64,000 nucleotides of DNA from NCBI RefSeq assembly GCF_025244665.1, contig NZ_CP104205.1, positions 1,106,001-1,170,000 on the forward strand, read 5' to 3'. Shown piece by piece: positions 1 through 9,825 of the stretch; position 1 is the stretch's first letter; each line of letters starts with the position of its first letter. The notes beneath the pieces were generated by a model. It was not told the origin of the DNA and ran no database searches. It saw only the letters and a program-made list of their open reading frames with translations. The DNA comes from Maribacter litopenaei (GTDB lineage: Bacteria; Bacteroidota; Bacteroidia; Flavobacteriales; Flavobacteriaceae). The position numbers and the translations under genes were made by a program.

Positions 1-47
1 TATCAATGTACTAGCCGAGTTAGCTTTATATAACCCAAATCGATGTT

Positions 48-305
48 ATGAAAGCTATTTTAACCTTATCCTTAGTTCTTTTTTTCGGAGGAATTTCTTT
101 GGCACAAGACGCTAAAGTCAATCAAAAAGTAGATGCGGTACAAGCTGATGTTCTTTTGATTGAAAACAATTTCGAAACTGAAAATGTAACAATCTTTGGT
201 GAGGGTAAACAAACTGGAATTGCAAGATTATATCGCTACAAGAATTCCAGGGTTAAAAGTGCTTTGTTTTTTACTACTAAAAAGGATAAGCCTAAATTGG
301 CATAA
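48..305 (+). CDS. Small secreted protein with basic C-terminal motif (paralogue 1)
   Basis: The 85-residue product starts with a Sec signal peptide (residues 1-19, core LTLSLVLFFGG, probable cleavage before QDAK). The mature part is about 65 residues, polar, without cysteines. Its last 27 residues match, with conservative changes, the end of another small secreted protein at 10467-10703: ARLYRYKNSRVK here against ARLYKFKNSRIK there, then FFTTKKDKPKLA against SFTTKANSPKMA. The two are therefore paralogues whose N-terminal mature parts have diverged. I recognise no named family and infer no function beyond export to the periplasm or cell surface. The coding frame is intact and the signal peptide fixes the start. 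Confidence 0.7.
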   Translation: MKAILTLSLVLFFGGISLAQDAKVNQKVDAVQADVLLIENNFETENVTIFGEGKQTGIARLYRYKNSRVKSALFFTTKKDKPKLA

Positions 306-363
306 AATTTGACCTACTTAATAAACTGTACTTTTTTGTACCATATACTTAAAACACAATGCT

Positions 364-483
364 ATGTTAGTATCTATTACACTTATTGCGGGATTATTGA
401 TCGCTTCTTATTTGATAATCTTCCCAAAATCAAAAGGAACTTTAAAGCCGATTAAAATACCTGTAGACCGAAATAAAAGATAG
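364..483 (+). CDS. Predicted 39-residue single-pass membrane protein
   Basis: A short frame begins with ATG 58 bases after the preceding small secreted protein. The product is one hydrophobic helix (about residues 2-20, SITLIAGLLIASYLIIF) followed by a basic tail of about 19 residues ending NRNKR. Helix plus positive cytoplasmic tail is the usual architecture of small membrane proteins in this lineage; a similar one lies at 9667-9807. No family is recognised, and a chance frame cannot be excluded. Confidence 0.4.
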   Translation: MLVSITLIAGLLIASYLIIFPKSKGTLKPIKIPVDRNKR

Positions 484-525
484 GAAAGCGGTTTAAGACC
501 TCTTTAATATATTTCATATTCATCC

Positions 526-2112
526 TTACTGCTTTATTCCGGGTTGCTTTATGGTATAATTGTTTTTGGCCTTGGCTTCATCGACTTGGCGCTTAACATC
601 GGCCAATAAAGCTTTTGAATCATAAATAATACCATCTTTGATGGTATATTTTACCCCACCAACACGGACTACTTCATTGTCTTCTGTAAGCTTTATGGCA
701 CCTGTTCCGTATAGTACTTTTAGATTTTTAAGTGGATTTTCGGCAACGACCGCGAAGTCGGCCAATTTCCCGATGGCCACACTACCAATTTTGTCGTCCA
801 TGCCAAGAGCTTCGGCGCCGTTCAAGGTGGCGGATCTAATAATTTCCAATGGATGGAATCCCGCCTCTCGTAACAATTCCAACTCTCGTATATACGCAAA
901 ACCATATAGTTGAAATATGAAACCGGAATCTGATCCGGTAGTTACCCGTCCACCTCTATTTTTGTATTCATTTACAAAGGTCATCCATAGTTTATAGTTT
1001 TTCTTCCATGCGACTTCCTGTTCCGTTCCCCAATCGTGCCAATAAGAGCCATGTGATATTTTACTTGGCTGATAGAATTCCCATAATGAGGGTAGGGTAT
1101 AGTCCTCATGCCACTCTGCACGTCTAGCCCTTTGCAAATCCCTACTGGCCTCATAAATGTTGAATGTAGGGTCTAAGGTAAAGTCCAGTTCCAACAACTC
1201 GTTCATTACGTTGTTCCAATGCTCGGAATGCGGTGCTGCCGCCTGTGACCGAGAGATTGCCTGCATTTTCAAAGCGATGCTGTTCGTTTTGATAGTTATA
1301 GTCCAACGGATAATCCTGTACTGTTCTATCATCGAATAGGGCCTCCGGAAGACCGTACCAATGTTCCATGGAGGTAAGCCCGGCACGCGCCGAGTGCAAT
1401 ACGTTCCACCTTGCTACGCTCAATTGAGCATGATGGCAAGCGGAGCCCAGCCCCAATTTTTTATTCTCATCTAAAGCAGCGGCCATAATTTCAGGTTCCG
1501 CACCAAAAAACTTTATACCATCCGCCCCTTTTTTCGCATTGGCACGTACCCATTCCCTCGCTTGTTCTCGGTGTTGTAATAGGTATGTCATTGAGAGGAT
1601 TGAAGGACTTACTTGTTTGTCCGAATCCCGTGTAGGCCATAATACGAGGTGCAATAATTTCATTCTTTTCACTTTTTTCTTTAGATCCATGGTGTAGTCA
1701 ACGCCCCTACCGCTAGGTTCGCGCACCGTAGTGATGCCATGGGCCATCCAAAGTTTGAATACATAATCGGGTTCCGCACCTTGGGCTTTGCCTCCAATAT
1801 GGCCGTGCATATCGATTAGACCGGGCATAAGGTACATTCCCGTACAATCTAATTCCTTGCCACCGGATTTTAATTGCGGCCTATCAGAATCCTTTATTTT
1901 AACCCCAGGATAGCCGACCACTTGTATATTCTTTATTATGTTATTTTCTACCACAATATCAATAGGTCCTGTGGGGGTGCACCATTTCCATTGATTAACA
2001 TGACTCCTCTAATAATCAATTGGGGATATGAATCATCACCTTCCAAAGATTGAGAAAATGAATTGTTAAAGGAAAAAACTAGTAGAATAATCGGGAGAAA
2101 TAACTTTTTCAT
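526..2112 (-). CDS. Secreted amidohydrolase family protein, frameshifted in assembly
   Basis: Metal-dependent amidohydrolase of the imidazolonepropionase/prolidase-like branch. The N-terminus (from 2112) is a signal peptide beginning MKKLFLPIILLVFSF. Further on come the HxH metal motif in LIDMHGHIGG, a lysine in GADGIKFFG, histidines in ACHHA and MEHWYG, and the metal aspartate in TGSDSG. The C-terminal part (ATLNGAEALGMDDKIGSVAIGKLADFAV) is the returning composite beta-sandwich. The reading frame changes near 1975 (a run of five G on the plus strand), twice between about 1570 and 1670, and near 1250; all segments join into one continuous family-like protein of about 525 residues. Its substrate cannot be deduced. 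Most likely an exported hydrolase with sequence errors; true decay is less likely because the residues are conserved across every break. Confidence 0.75.
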
Positions 2113-2241
2113 CTGGTTTAGGTTGGTGAAAGCTTAAAATCTTAAATGACTTTCTAAATATAGGAAATAACAAGGTAAACCAAGTAGGGAGATAAATAGA
2201 TTAAAGTGGAATTGTGAAGTAGTTAATCGGGAGGGATAAAA

Positions 2242-3457
2242 TTAAGCAACTGGCGATAATTGCTGTTTGATTTCTTGGAACTTGATAATATAATTGGTTC
2301 CTTTTTTACTGGTATCTTTTTGAATGGAACCCTTAAGTTGTCCTGGTAAGGTTATGAATCAATTTAAGGCCTAAGGACTTTGAGTTTTTGTGATTAATGG
2401 TATCGGGAAAACCTATTCCATTATCACCTATGTTCAATACATAATGCTTGTCAATCTCCTTTTTTAAAGCAATGTAAATCTCCCCTTCCTGATCATCGGC
2501 AAACCCATACTTTAATGCGTTGGTTACTGCTTCATTGATCAAAAGCCCCAAAGGTATTGCGGTATCGATTCCCAATTTGATTTACGGAATATCGATTTTT
2601 AGATGAACTTTACTATCTAGACCTTTTATAGACCGAATCAAATACTCACTGAGTTCCTGGACATAGGATCGGTATTCGATTTGACTAATGTCTTTACGCA
2701 TGTACAACATTTCATGCACCATGGCCATGGAGATTACCCGGTTTTGAGTACTTTTTAGAAGATTCTTCATTTTGTTTTCTTGAACACTTCTACTCCGGAG
2801 GCTTAAAAGACTTGAGACCGTTTGAAGATTGTTCTTTACCCTATGATGGACTTCTTTTAAAAGCATTTCTTTTTCGTGCATTTGGCGCGTTAATGCCTTT
2901 TTGGATTTGTAAAGGGCATTATGGGATTTTAATAGGTCTTTACCAAAGATACTGCCAAGCAAATAGAGAGAGAAGGATACCGATAAAAGGCTAAAAATGT
3001 TTCTCGGATTCCATGGGAACAAGGTTCTCCGTAAAACTTAACTCGGAAAACTTTGAGAAAATACGAACAAAATGATGGCAAAGGTAAAATACAGGTAGAC
3101 CCTTCCATGTTTATGTGTATTCACATAACCTGCAAAGACCACCAATGCCAACATGAAAATAAAGGAACTATTGATTCCGCCACTATATAATGTCACCAAC
3201 AAAGCACTAATAAGTGCCAATAAGGACGAAACATGGTATGTAAGGCTTATATTTTTAGTGGTTTTATATAGAAAGGTATTGATAAGATTGGCCACACCAT
3301 AAAGAATAAGCACATGGGGAATTACCCTTGTAATGTCCAATAAAACAAGGCACGCAACCCCCATAGCAATCGCTAGTATGCTGGTAATGTAATTAACCTT
3401 TAATACTAGTTTTATTTTTTCCCTTATGTATTCTTGCTCTATATGAGAATCCGGCAT
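2242..3457 (-). CDS. Membrane sensor histidine kinase (HisKA_2 type), interrupted
   Basis: The first ~135 residues hold about five hydrophobic segments and no obvious periplasmic sensor domain. Then follow a linker helix, the HisKA_2 phosphoacceptor motif LKEVHHRVKNNLQ (the first His of HHRVKNN is the likely phosphorylation site) and a HATPase domain with N-box NEAVTNALKYGF and G1 box IGDNGIGFP. The C-terminus after a frame change near 2340 ends KQQLSPVA. The frame also shifts near 3020-3045, and an in-frame TAA occurs at 2582-2584 with the same frame continuing as IKLGIDTAIPLG. No response regulator gene is adjacent, so it is an orphan kinase here. The interruptions look like sequencing faults, but the nonsense codon deserves a check. 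Confidence 0.75.
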
Positions 3458-3566
3458 AATATCAATATTAGATATTTGTTCTTCAATGTTTCCACTGTAA
3501 ATCTAATTATGTTTTTAACATAATACTAAGATTTTTTGTTTTCTCCTAGTAATTCAATTCAGCTCC

Positions 3567-4961
3567 CTAAGCTCTCTTTACTAATGGTTTTAAATCGGTT
3601 AATTCTGATATTTTCATGGGTTTCCCGGACTGGATACTTTTTCTTGCGGCGATTCCAATTAAAATGGCCATGGCCCCATCCCTAACACCAGCCATTCTAC
3701 CATAGGGATCTGGTACTTCAGGATGTAGAAATATTTTATCTTGTAAACGCTTGTCCCCACCTCCATGGCCACTTTTCTCCATATCTACATAAACTGTTTC
3801 AAACTCTTTCCAAAGTTTATGAACTACTATGGGTTTAAAGGAAGTATTTGCTTCACTATTTTGTGTCATTTCACTAGCGTGTTTTTCCGCTTCGTTAGTT
3901 GTGGTTTTTTCAAAATAGGGAATATCCATCCACGCATCTATCCTTCCTTTTGTGCCATTAAATGAGACCCTCCATCCTTCAAATGGGGAATAGGTCGTTA
4001 ATGAGTAATTCAGAATTGTATTGTCTGTATATTTCACTTGAGCGGACATCTTATCGTAAATATTGATGTCTTCCCTAAAAAGACAGTTGTCACGTATGTA
4101 TCCGTCTTCGTGCTCATGATCAACATACAGTTTTTTGGCAAATTCATCCTTATGGATGTCCCAATAAAAATCACACACATTTTTATGGTCACAAGATCTG
4201 CAATTATCTCCCCTATAAGGGCCATTTTTTCCATAAAACTCTAAATCCCCATAGGCAAAAACTTCATTGGGTTCAGAATTGATCCACCAGTTGAGTAAAT
4301 CAAAATGATGGGTAGCCTTATGTACCCAAAGAGAACCGCTACTTTCCATTTCACCATGCCATCTTCTGAAATAGGAAGCGCCATGATAGGTGTTCAGATA
4401 CCAATTAAAATCTACGGAGACTAAATCTCCGATAGCTTTTTTGGAGAGCAATTCCTTTATTTTTGTATCATAGGGTTTCCATCTGTAATTAAATCCTACG
4501 ATTAGATTTTTGCTAGATACTCTTTCGGCGTCCAATATTTGCTGACATTTTACTTCATCAATTGTCATTGGTTTTTCTGTTAAAACATCGCAACCCATTT
4601 CCGGACCCTTTATGATAAATTCATGATGGGTAGAATCCTTTGTGGTTACGATTATTAAATCCGGTTCGGAAGTAGTAACCATTTCTTTGAAGGAAGTAAA
4701 AGTAGGACAGCTAACTCCTATATATTGTTTGCCGTATTCCAATCGGCTTGGGTTGATATCACTAAGGCCTACAAATTCTAAAATTTCAGAGTATTCGTCT
4801 ACTAGACGTTTTCCCCAAAACGTAATACCACGAATTCCAGTACCTACGAGGGCTACCTTTAGTTTCTTTTCTTTGTCAAAAGAAAAGGCTTTTATGGGAA
4901 TGGCACTGCTTGCGGCGAGCATACTTATGGAGAAAATAAATTCTCTTCCGGAATTTTTCAT
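3567..4961 (-). CDS. Gfo/Idh/MocA family oxidoreductase with export-like N-terminus
   Basis: Intact 464-residue protein. Residues ~33-150 form a Rossmann NAD(P) domain (VALVGTGIRG; then VLTEKPM, the family EKP motif with its conserved Lys; NYRWKPYD). The C-terminal GFO_IDH_MocA domain includes WVHKATHHFDLLNWW, with the usual catalytic-type histidines. A four-cysteine group (CRSCDHKNVC, then NCLF) sits in an insertion and could bind metal; such an insertion is seen in some Bacteroidota relatives. The N-terminus (NSGREFIFSISMLAASSAIP) resembles the Tat signal of many secreted members, but has GR where RR is expected. Likely role: oxidation or reduction of a sugar or glycoside; substrate unknown. 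It is transcribed alone, between the kinase and secA. Confidence 0.85.
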   Translation of the reverse strand: MKNSGREFIFSISMLAASSAIPIKAFSFDKEKKLKVALVGTGIRGITFWGKRLVDEYSEILEFVGLSDINPSRLEYGKQYIGVSCPTFTSFKEMVTTSEPDLIIVTTKDSTHHEFIIKGPEMGCDVLTEKPMTIDEVKCQQILDAERVSSKNLIVGFNYRWKPYDTKIKELLSKKAIGDLVSVDFNWYLNTYHGASYFRRWHGEMESSGSLWVHKATHHFDLLNWWINSEPNEVFAYGDLEFYGKNGPYRGDNCRSCDHKNVCDFYWDIHKDEFAKKLYVDHEHEDGYIRDNCLFREDINIYDKMSAQVKYTDNTILNYSLTTYSPFEGWRVSFNGTKGRIDAWMDIPYFEKTTTNEAEKHASEMTQNSEANTSFKPIVVHKLWKEFETVYVDMEKSGHGGGDKRLQDKIFLHPEVPDPYGRMAGVRDGAMAILIGIAARKSIQSGKPMKISELTDLKPLVKRA

Positions 4962-5062
4962 AATGAGTATTTAACTATCCTTTTAAAGATATTTAAAATT
5001 TACAATGTGCTGGGGATTATGGCTTTACTTTTTTATTAGGAAGAGAAGTAGGTTACATGAAA

Positions 5063-5093
5063 TAAAAAAGACGCTACATTGAGCGCCTTTTTT
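5063..5093 (-). terminator. Rho-independent terminator after secA
   Basis: AAAAAAGACGCT and AGCGCCTTTTTT pair with one mismatch around a six-base loop, giving an A/T-flanked hairpin. It lies 16 bases beyond the secA stop codon and reads as a terminator for minus-strand transcription. Confidence 0.7.
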
Positions 5094-5108
5094 ATAGATT
5101 TAAAAATG

Positions 5109-8100
5109 TTAGTCCTGTATTAGAACCCAATCCCCTTTGGAAATTAAAGGCTCCGCTTGTTTATATTTAAGAGTTTTACTTTCTCCGGACATTACATTTT
5201 TAATGGTGACCTTTTCATTTCTGCCTATTTTGGGTTGCTCCCTTACAATAGTCTCGGTTACGGCAGGACGCTGACGCTGTGTCTGTCCGGCAGCCCTGTT
5301 CCGGGCGGCCAGTTCGTCGCTATTGGGTATTTCCTCTTTGGAAGTTTGTATGTTTTCTTTTTTTCGGGGTACGTTTCTGGCCTCTCGGATGTCATTTGGA
5401 TTACCCGATGGCAATTCACCCTTAAATAAGAAGGATACGATTTCCTTGTTTACCTTTTCGATCATTGCCTTGAAAAGCTCAAATGCTTCGAACTTGTAAA
5501 TCAATAAAGGATCTTTCTGTTCGTGAACTGCCAATTGAACGGATTGTTTTAATTCATCCATTTTTCGTAGATGCGTTTTCCAAGAGTCATCAATTATGGC
5601 TAAGGAGATATTCTTTTCAAAATCCGTCACCAATTGCTTACCATCACTTTCATAGGCTTCTTGTAGGTTGGTAACGACATTTAAGGTTTTAACTCCGTCC
5701 GTGAATGGAACAACGATACGTTCAAAATTGTTTGCGTTGTCCTCATATACTTTTTTAATTACTGGAAGTGCGGTAGCGGCATTCCGTTCCATTTTTTCCT
5801 TGTAATGGTCATAACCTGCCTTATAAACCCTGCCAGTAATTTCCTGGGCACTTAGCTTACCAAATTCTTCCTCGCTTACCGGTGATGTCATGGAGAAATA
5901 TTTGATTAGCTCGAACTCAAAGTTTTTATAATCGTTGGCAGCCTTATTGCCCTCTACGATAACCTCACAGGTATCATATACCATATTGGCAATATCCACC
6001 TTAAGACGTTCTCCTTGAAGGGCGTGGCGCCTTCTTTTATAGACAACCTCACGTTGCGCATTCATTACGTCATCATATTCCAACAAACGCTTACGAACGC
6101 CAAAGTTATTTTCCTCAACTTTTTCACGGGCCCTCTCAATGGATTTGGTCATCATACTATGCTGAATGACCTCACCTTCTTCCAATCCCATTTTGTCCAT
6201 CATCTTTGCAACTCTATCCGAACCGAAAAGTCGCATTAAGTTATCTTCAAGGGACACATAGAATTGTGAGCTTCCTGGGTCTCCTTGACGACCGGAGCGT
6301 CCTCTTAACTGTCTGTCGACTCGTCTAGAATCATGTCTCTCGGTGCCGATGATGGCCAATCCACCTGCTTTTTTAACATCCGGGGTCAGTTTAATATCCG
6401 TACCACGACCTGCCATATTGGTGGCAATGGTAACCACTCCAGGATTACCGGCATCGGCAACAACATCCGCTTCTTTTTTATGCAATTTAGCGTTCAACAC
6501 GTTATGTGGAACCTTGCGTACACTCAATAATTTTGATAGTAACTCTGAAATTTCAACCGAGGTCGTACCAATTAGCACCGGTCTGCCAGCCTGACTTAAT
6601 TTGGTTACTTCGTCTATGATGGCATTATATTTTTCCCGTTTGGTCTTGTAAATCAAGTCATTTCTATCGTCTCTAGCTATTGGTCTATTTGTGGGAATTT
6701 CAACAACATCCAATTTGTAGATTTCCCAAAACTCGCCTGCTTCCGTAATGGCGGTACCCGTCATACCGGCCAATTTGCTGTACATTCTAAAATAGTTCTG
6801 TAACGTAACGGTGGCAAAGGTTTGTGTCAACGCTTCAATTTTTACGTTTTCCTTTGCTTCAATAGCTTGATGTAGACCATCTGAATATCTGCGGCCATCC
6901 ATTATACGACCAGTCTGTTCATCTACAATCATCACCTTATTGTCAATTACCACATATTCCACATCCTTTTCGAACAAGGTATATGCCTTTAATAATTGGC
7001 TCATGGTATGTATCCGCTCACTTTTTACCGTAAAATCCTTAAAAAGTTCTTCCTTTAGTTCCGCTTCCTCCTCAATTTCCGGATTCTGTTGCTCTATTTT
7101 GGCTATTTCTGCTCCAATGTCAGGCATCACAAAGAAATCCCTATTTTGCTCCCCTGAAATATAGTTGACCCCTTTATCAGTAAGCTCTATCTCGGTTGTT
7201 TTTTTCATCAATCACGAAAAGTAAATCCTCATCTACTTTTGGCATTTCGCGATTGTTGTCCTGCATGTAAAAATTCTCCGTTTTTTGAAGCAATTGTTTT
7301 ACGCCTTCCTCACTCAAGAATTTGATAAATGCCTTATTTTTTGGAAGTCCCCTGTATACACGCAATAAAAGGAATCCACCTTCTTTGGAGTTGCCTTCTG
7401 CAATTAGTTTTTTGGCTTCGGCCAATACTCCGGTCAAATGCTGTCTTTGCTTTTGTACTATCTCGCTTACCTTAGGTTTAAGTTCGTTGAACTCATGCCT
7501 GTCACCCTCAGGAACGGATCTAGAAATAATCAACGGGGTACGAGCGTCATCCACCAATACTGAATCCACCTCATCCACGATGGCATAATTGTGCGGACGT
7601 TGAACCAAATCTTTGGGTGTATGGGCCATATTATCCCTAAGGTAATCAAAACCGAATTCGTTGTTGGTTCCATAGGTAATATCGGCATTATAAGCGGCCC
7701 TTCTACCATCTGAATTTGGTCTGTGGTGGTCTATACAATCTACTGATAGGCCATGGAATTCAAAAATTGGAGCCATCCACGCACTATCCCTTTTGGCAAG
7801 ATAATCGTTTACGGTTACCAAATGTGCACCATTGCCTGTAAGGGCGTTCAGATATAAAGGTAGGGTAGCTACCAAGGTTTTACCTTCACCTGTTTGCATT
7901 TCCGCAATTTTACCCTGGTGCAGTGCAATACCTCCAATTAACTGGACATCGTAGTGCACCATATCCCAGGTAACCTGCTTCCCAGCAGCATCCCAAGAGT
8001 TTTTCCAAACGGCGTTGTCTCCTTCTAGCGATACGTAGTCCTTTTCGCCCGATAGTTTCCGGTCATTTTCCGTCGCTGCTACCGTCAAGGTTTCATTGGC

Positions 8101-8472
8101 CGCAAATCTTTTTGCGGTCTCCTTGACCACGGCAAATGCCTCCGGTAATATTTTGTTCAACGTTTCTTCGGATAGCTTATAGGCTTCTTCCTTTAATTTG
8201 TCTATTTCGGTGTAGATATCCTCATTTTTGTCGATATCATTGGATTCCTGTACTTCCATTTCAAGTTCAGTAATTTTATCGGTAATATCCTTGTAGGAAT
8301 CTTTTATGGTCTGTTTAAAATATAACGTCTTGTTCCTTAGTTCATCATGGCTTAATTTCTCAAATTCGCTCTCAAAGGATTTTATTTGGTCAACTAAAGG
8401 CTGAAGTTCCTTAACATCTTTCTTGGACTTATCACCAACAAAGGCCTTCAGTATAGAATTTATGATACTCAT
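5109..8472 (-). CDS. secA: Preprotein translocase ATPase SecA (single frameshift)
   Basis: ATP-driven motor of the Sec protein export pathway, acting at the inner membrane with SecYEG. About 1,120 residues, the long form usual in Bacteroidota. N-terminal half: Walker A in [14 protein letters not shown], substrate-binding and DEAD-like motif [18 protein letters not shown]-terminal half: [13 protein letters not shown] and [14 protein letters not shown], then the helical scaffold and a variable tail ending KGDWVLIQD. The C-terminal zinc-binding cysteines of the E. coli protein are absent. Frame changes once at about 7197-7203, in a run of A on the coding strand: one A fewer gives the continuous reading VIDEKTTEIEL. 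An essential gene, so this is almost surely an assembly error. Confidence 0.97.
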
Positions 8473-8617
8473 AATATGTGTTTGTAATTTGATTTGAAAA
8501 CAATGCCCACAGGGTTGCTAGCTATTAGCGAAATTTTATTCCACATTGAACTTGTTCAAAAGCTGTTCCAGTATGGAAATGAAGCTTGTTTTCTTTTTTA
8601 GACTGCCAAAATTACAT

Positions 8618-8645
8618 AAAAAAAAAGCCTCCAAGGAGACTTTTA
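8618..8645 (-). terminator. Rho-independent terminator after DUF2795 gene
   Basis: On the minus strand AAAAGTCTCC-TT-GGAGGCTTTTTTTTT forms a stem with one mismatch and a long U run, 24 bases after the stop codon of the DUF2795 gene. Confidence 0.75.
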
Positions 8646-8669
8646 AGTAGTTATTGTGATATGGAAATA

Positions 8670-8894
8670 TTAATATTCGTCCTCGTTCCGGAGGTAATCT
8701 TCTTCTGTTGGATAATCCGGCCAAATCTCTTCGATAGATTCATAGATTTCACCACCTTCTTCCTCCATGGACTGTAAATTCTCCACAACCTCCAAGGGAG
8801 CACCGGTTCTGATGGAGTAATCTATTAACTCATCCTTACTTGCCGGCCAAGGTGCATCACTCAAATAAGATGCTAATTCTAATGTCCAATACAT
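8670..8894 (-). CDS. DUF2795 domain protein
   Basis: Small acidic 74-residue protein, intact. The whole chain is one DUF2795-like domain: MYWTLELASYLSDAPWPASK, then a helix with DELIDYSIRTGAPLEVVENL, and a very acidic tail (about a dozen Asp/Glu in the last 25 residues). Function is unknown in the family. It has its own strong promoter (8922-8951) and its own terminator, so it is a single-gene transcription unit just upstream of secA. The leader from the predicted start of transcription is short (about 20 bases). Family assignment is from recognition of the sequence pattern. Confidence 0.75.
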   Translation of the reverse strand: MYWTLELASYLSDAPWPASKDELIDYSIRTGAPLEVVENLQSMEEEGGEIYESIEEIWPDYPTEEDYLRNEDEY

Positions 8895-8921
8895 GGTAAT
8901 TGTTTGATTTTAAAATTTTTG

Positions 8922-8951
8922 CAAAAATAATTTTTAATTGGAAACGACCAA
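8922..8951 (-). promoter_or_regulatory. Bacteroidota-type promoter for DUF2795 gene
   Basis: Minus strand: TTG (8951-8949), 19-base spacer, TATTTTTG (8929-8922), a perfect match to the Bacteroidota -33/-7 consensus TTG-N19-TAnnTTTG, 28 bases before the ATG. Confidence 0.7.
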
Positions 8952-9031
8952 GCTAATTTGTGTTTATTTCGGCCGAGTTATCAACATATTTTTTGCATTG
9001 ATAAATTGATAACGCTTAAATTGTGAATTTA

Positions 9032-9607
9032 TTAGTCCCTCTTCTCGGGAATCCACTTTATTTCCTCAACTCCCAAATCCATTGACAACTTTCGTGCCAG
9101 TACAAAAAGGTAGTCTGAGAGCCTGTTTAAATAGGTGAGAACGGTATCATCAAAGGGCTCATTTTCGTATAAAATGGTCGATTTTCTTTCGGCTCTTCTA
9201 CAAACTGTTCGTGCTATATGACAGTATGACACGGCAGTATGCCCACCAGGTAAAACAAAATGGGTCATTTGTGGCAAAACTTCGTCCATTGTATCCATCT
9301 CCTTTTCAAGAAACAAAATGTCATTATTATTTATTCTTTCTATATTCAATCTTTCCTCGCCATTTTTTAAGATGGCTTTTTGCGGTTCCGTAGCCAAGAT
9401 AGCCCCAGCTGTAAAGAGTTTTTTTTGAATGGTTTGCAGTACGTTTTTATAATTCTCTGCAATATTTTGGTCTGCAATTAGACCCAGCCAAGAGTTCAAC
9501 TCATCTACGGTACCGTAGCTGTCTATCCTAATATGATGTTTGGGAACCCTCGTGCCTCCAAAAAGTGAGGTACTACCATCATCTCCTGTTTTGGTATAGA
9601 TTTTCAT
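9032..9607 (-). CDS. Cob(I)yrinic acid a,c-diamide adenosyltransferase (PduO type)
   Basis: Transfers the 5'-deoxyadenosyl group of ATP to cob(I)alamin or cobyrinate diamide, giving adenosylcobalamin. Intact, 191 residues, the usual size. Key motifs: the N-terminal ATP site YTKTGDDGSTSLFGG, VDELNSWLG, and the signature CRRAERKS with the conserved arginines and glutamate, followed by YLNRLSDYLFVLAR. No other cobalamin synthesis gene is near, so it probably serves salvage. In this window it is relevant to the regulator at 39247-40148, which carries adenosylcobalamin-binding motifs. Start ATG is supported by the conserved MKIYTKTGD. Confidence 0.93.
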   Translation of the reverse strand: MKIYTKTGDDGSTSLFGGTRVPKHHIRIDSYGTVDELNSWLGLIADQNIAENYKNVLQTIQKKLFTAGAILATEPQKAILKNGEERLNIERINNNDILFLEKEMDTMDEVLPQMTHFVLPGGHTAVSYCHIARTVCRRAERKSTILYENEPFDDTVLTYLNRLSDYLFVLARKLSMDLGVEEIKWIPEKRD

Positions 9608-9666
9608 GCTATTTTCGACTGTTGTAATTTTTTAATACTGAGTGATTAGAAAATAACCATAAGTTA

Positions 9667-9807
9667 TTATTCTTCTGTCTTACGACGTTTATAATCTCCC
9701 ATAAACTTGCGAGACTTTCTCTCTCTAGCTTTTCTTTTGTGGGTAATGGTTATTACCAAATAGATGGCGAAAACAACCCCTAAGACTATGTAAATCGTAT
9801 TATCCAT
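9667..9807 (-). CDS. Predicted 46-residue single-pass membrane protein
   Basis: Short intact frame on the minus strand, beginning MDNTIYIVLGVVFAIYLVIT. One hydrophobic helix (residues ~4-21) is followed by a strongly basic tail (HKRKARERKSRKFMGDYKRRK) likely in the cytoplasm. It sits between the adenosyltransferase and the methyltransferase-like gene, all in the same direction. No family recognised; composition and architecture argue for a real small membrane protein. Confidence 0.5.
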   Translation of the reverse strand: MDNTIYIVLGVVFAIYLVITITHKRKARERKSRKFMGDYKRRKTEE

Positions 9808-9825
9808 AATTGGCAATTAAGCATG

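Noticed and set aside
7177..7211. SecA as two separate genes (SecA1/SecA2)
   Set aside because: The halves are non-overlapping parts of one SecA and join perfectly by removing one A from a homopolymer.
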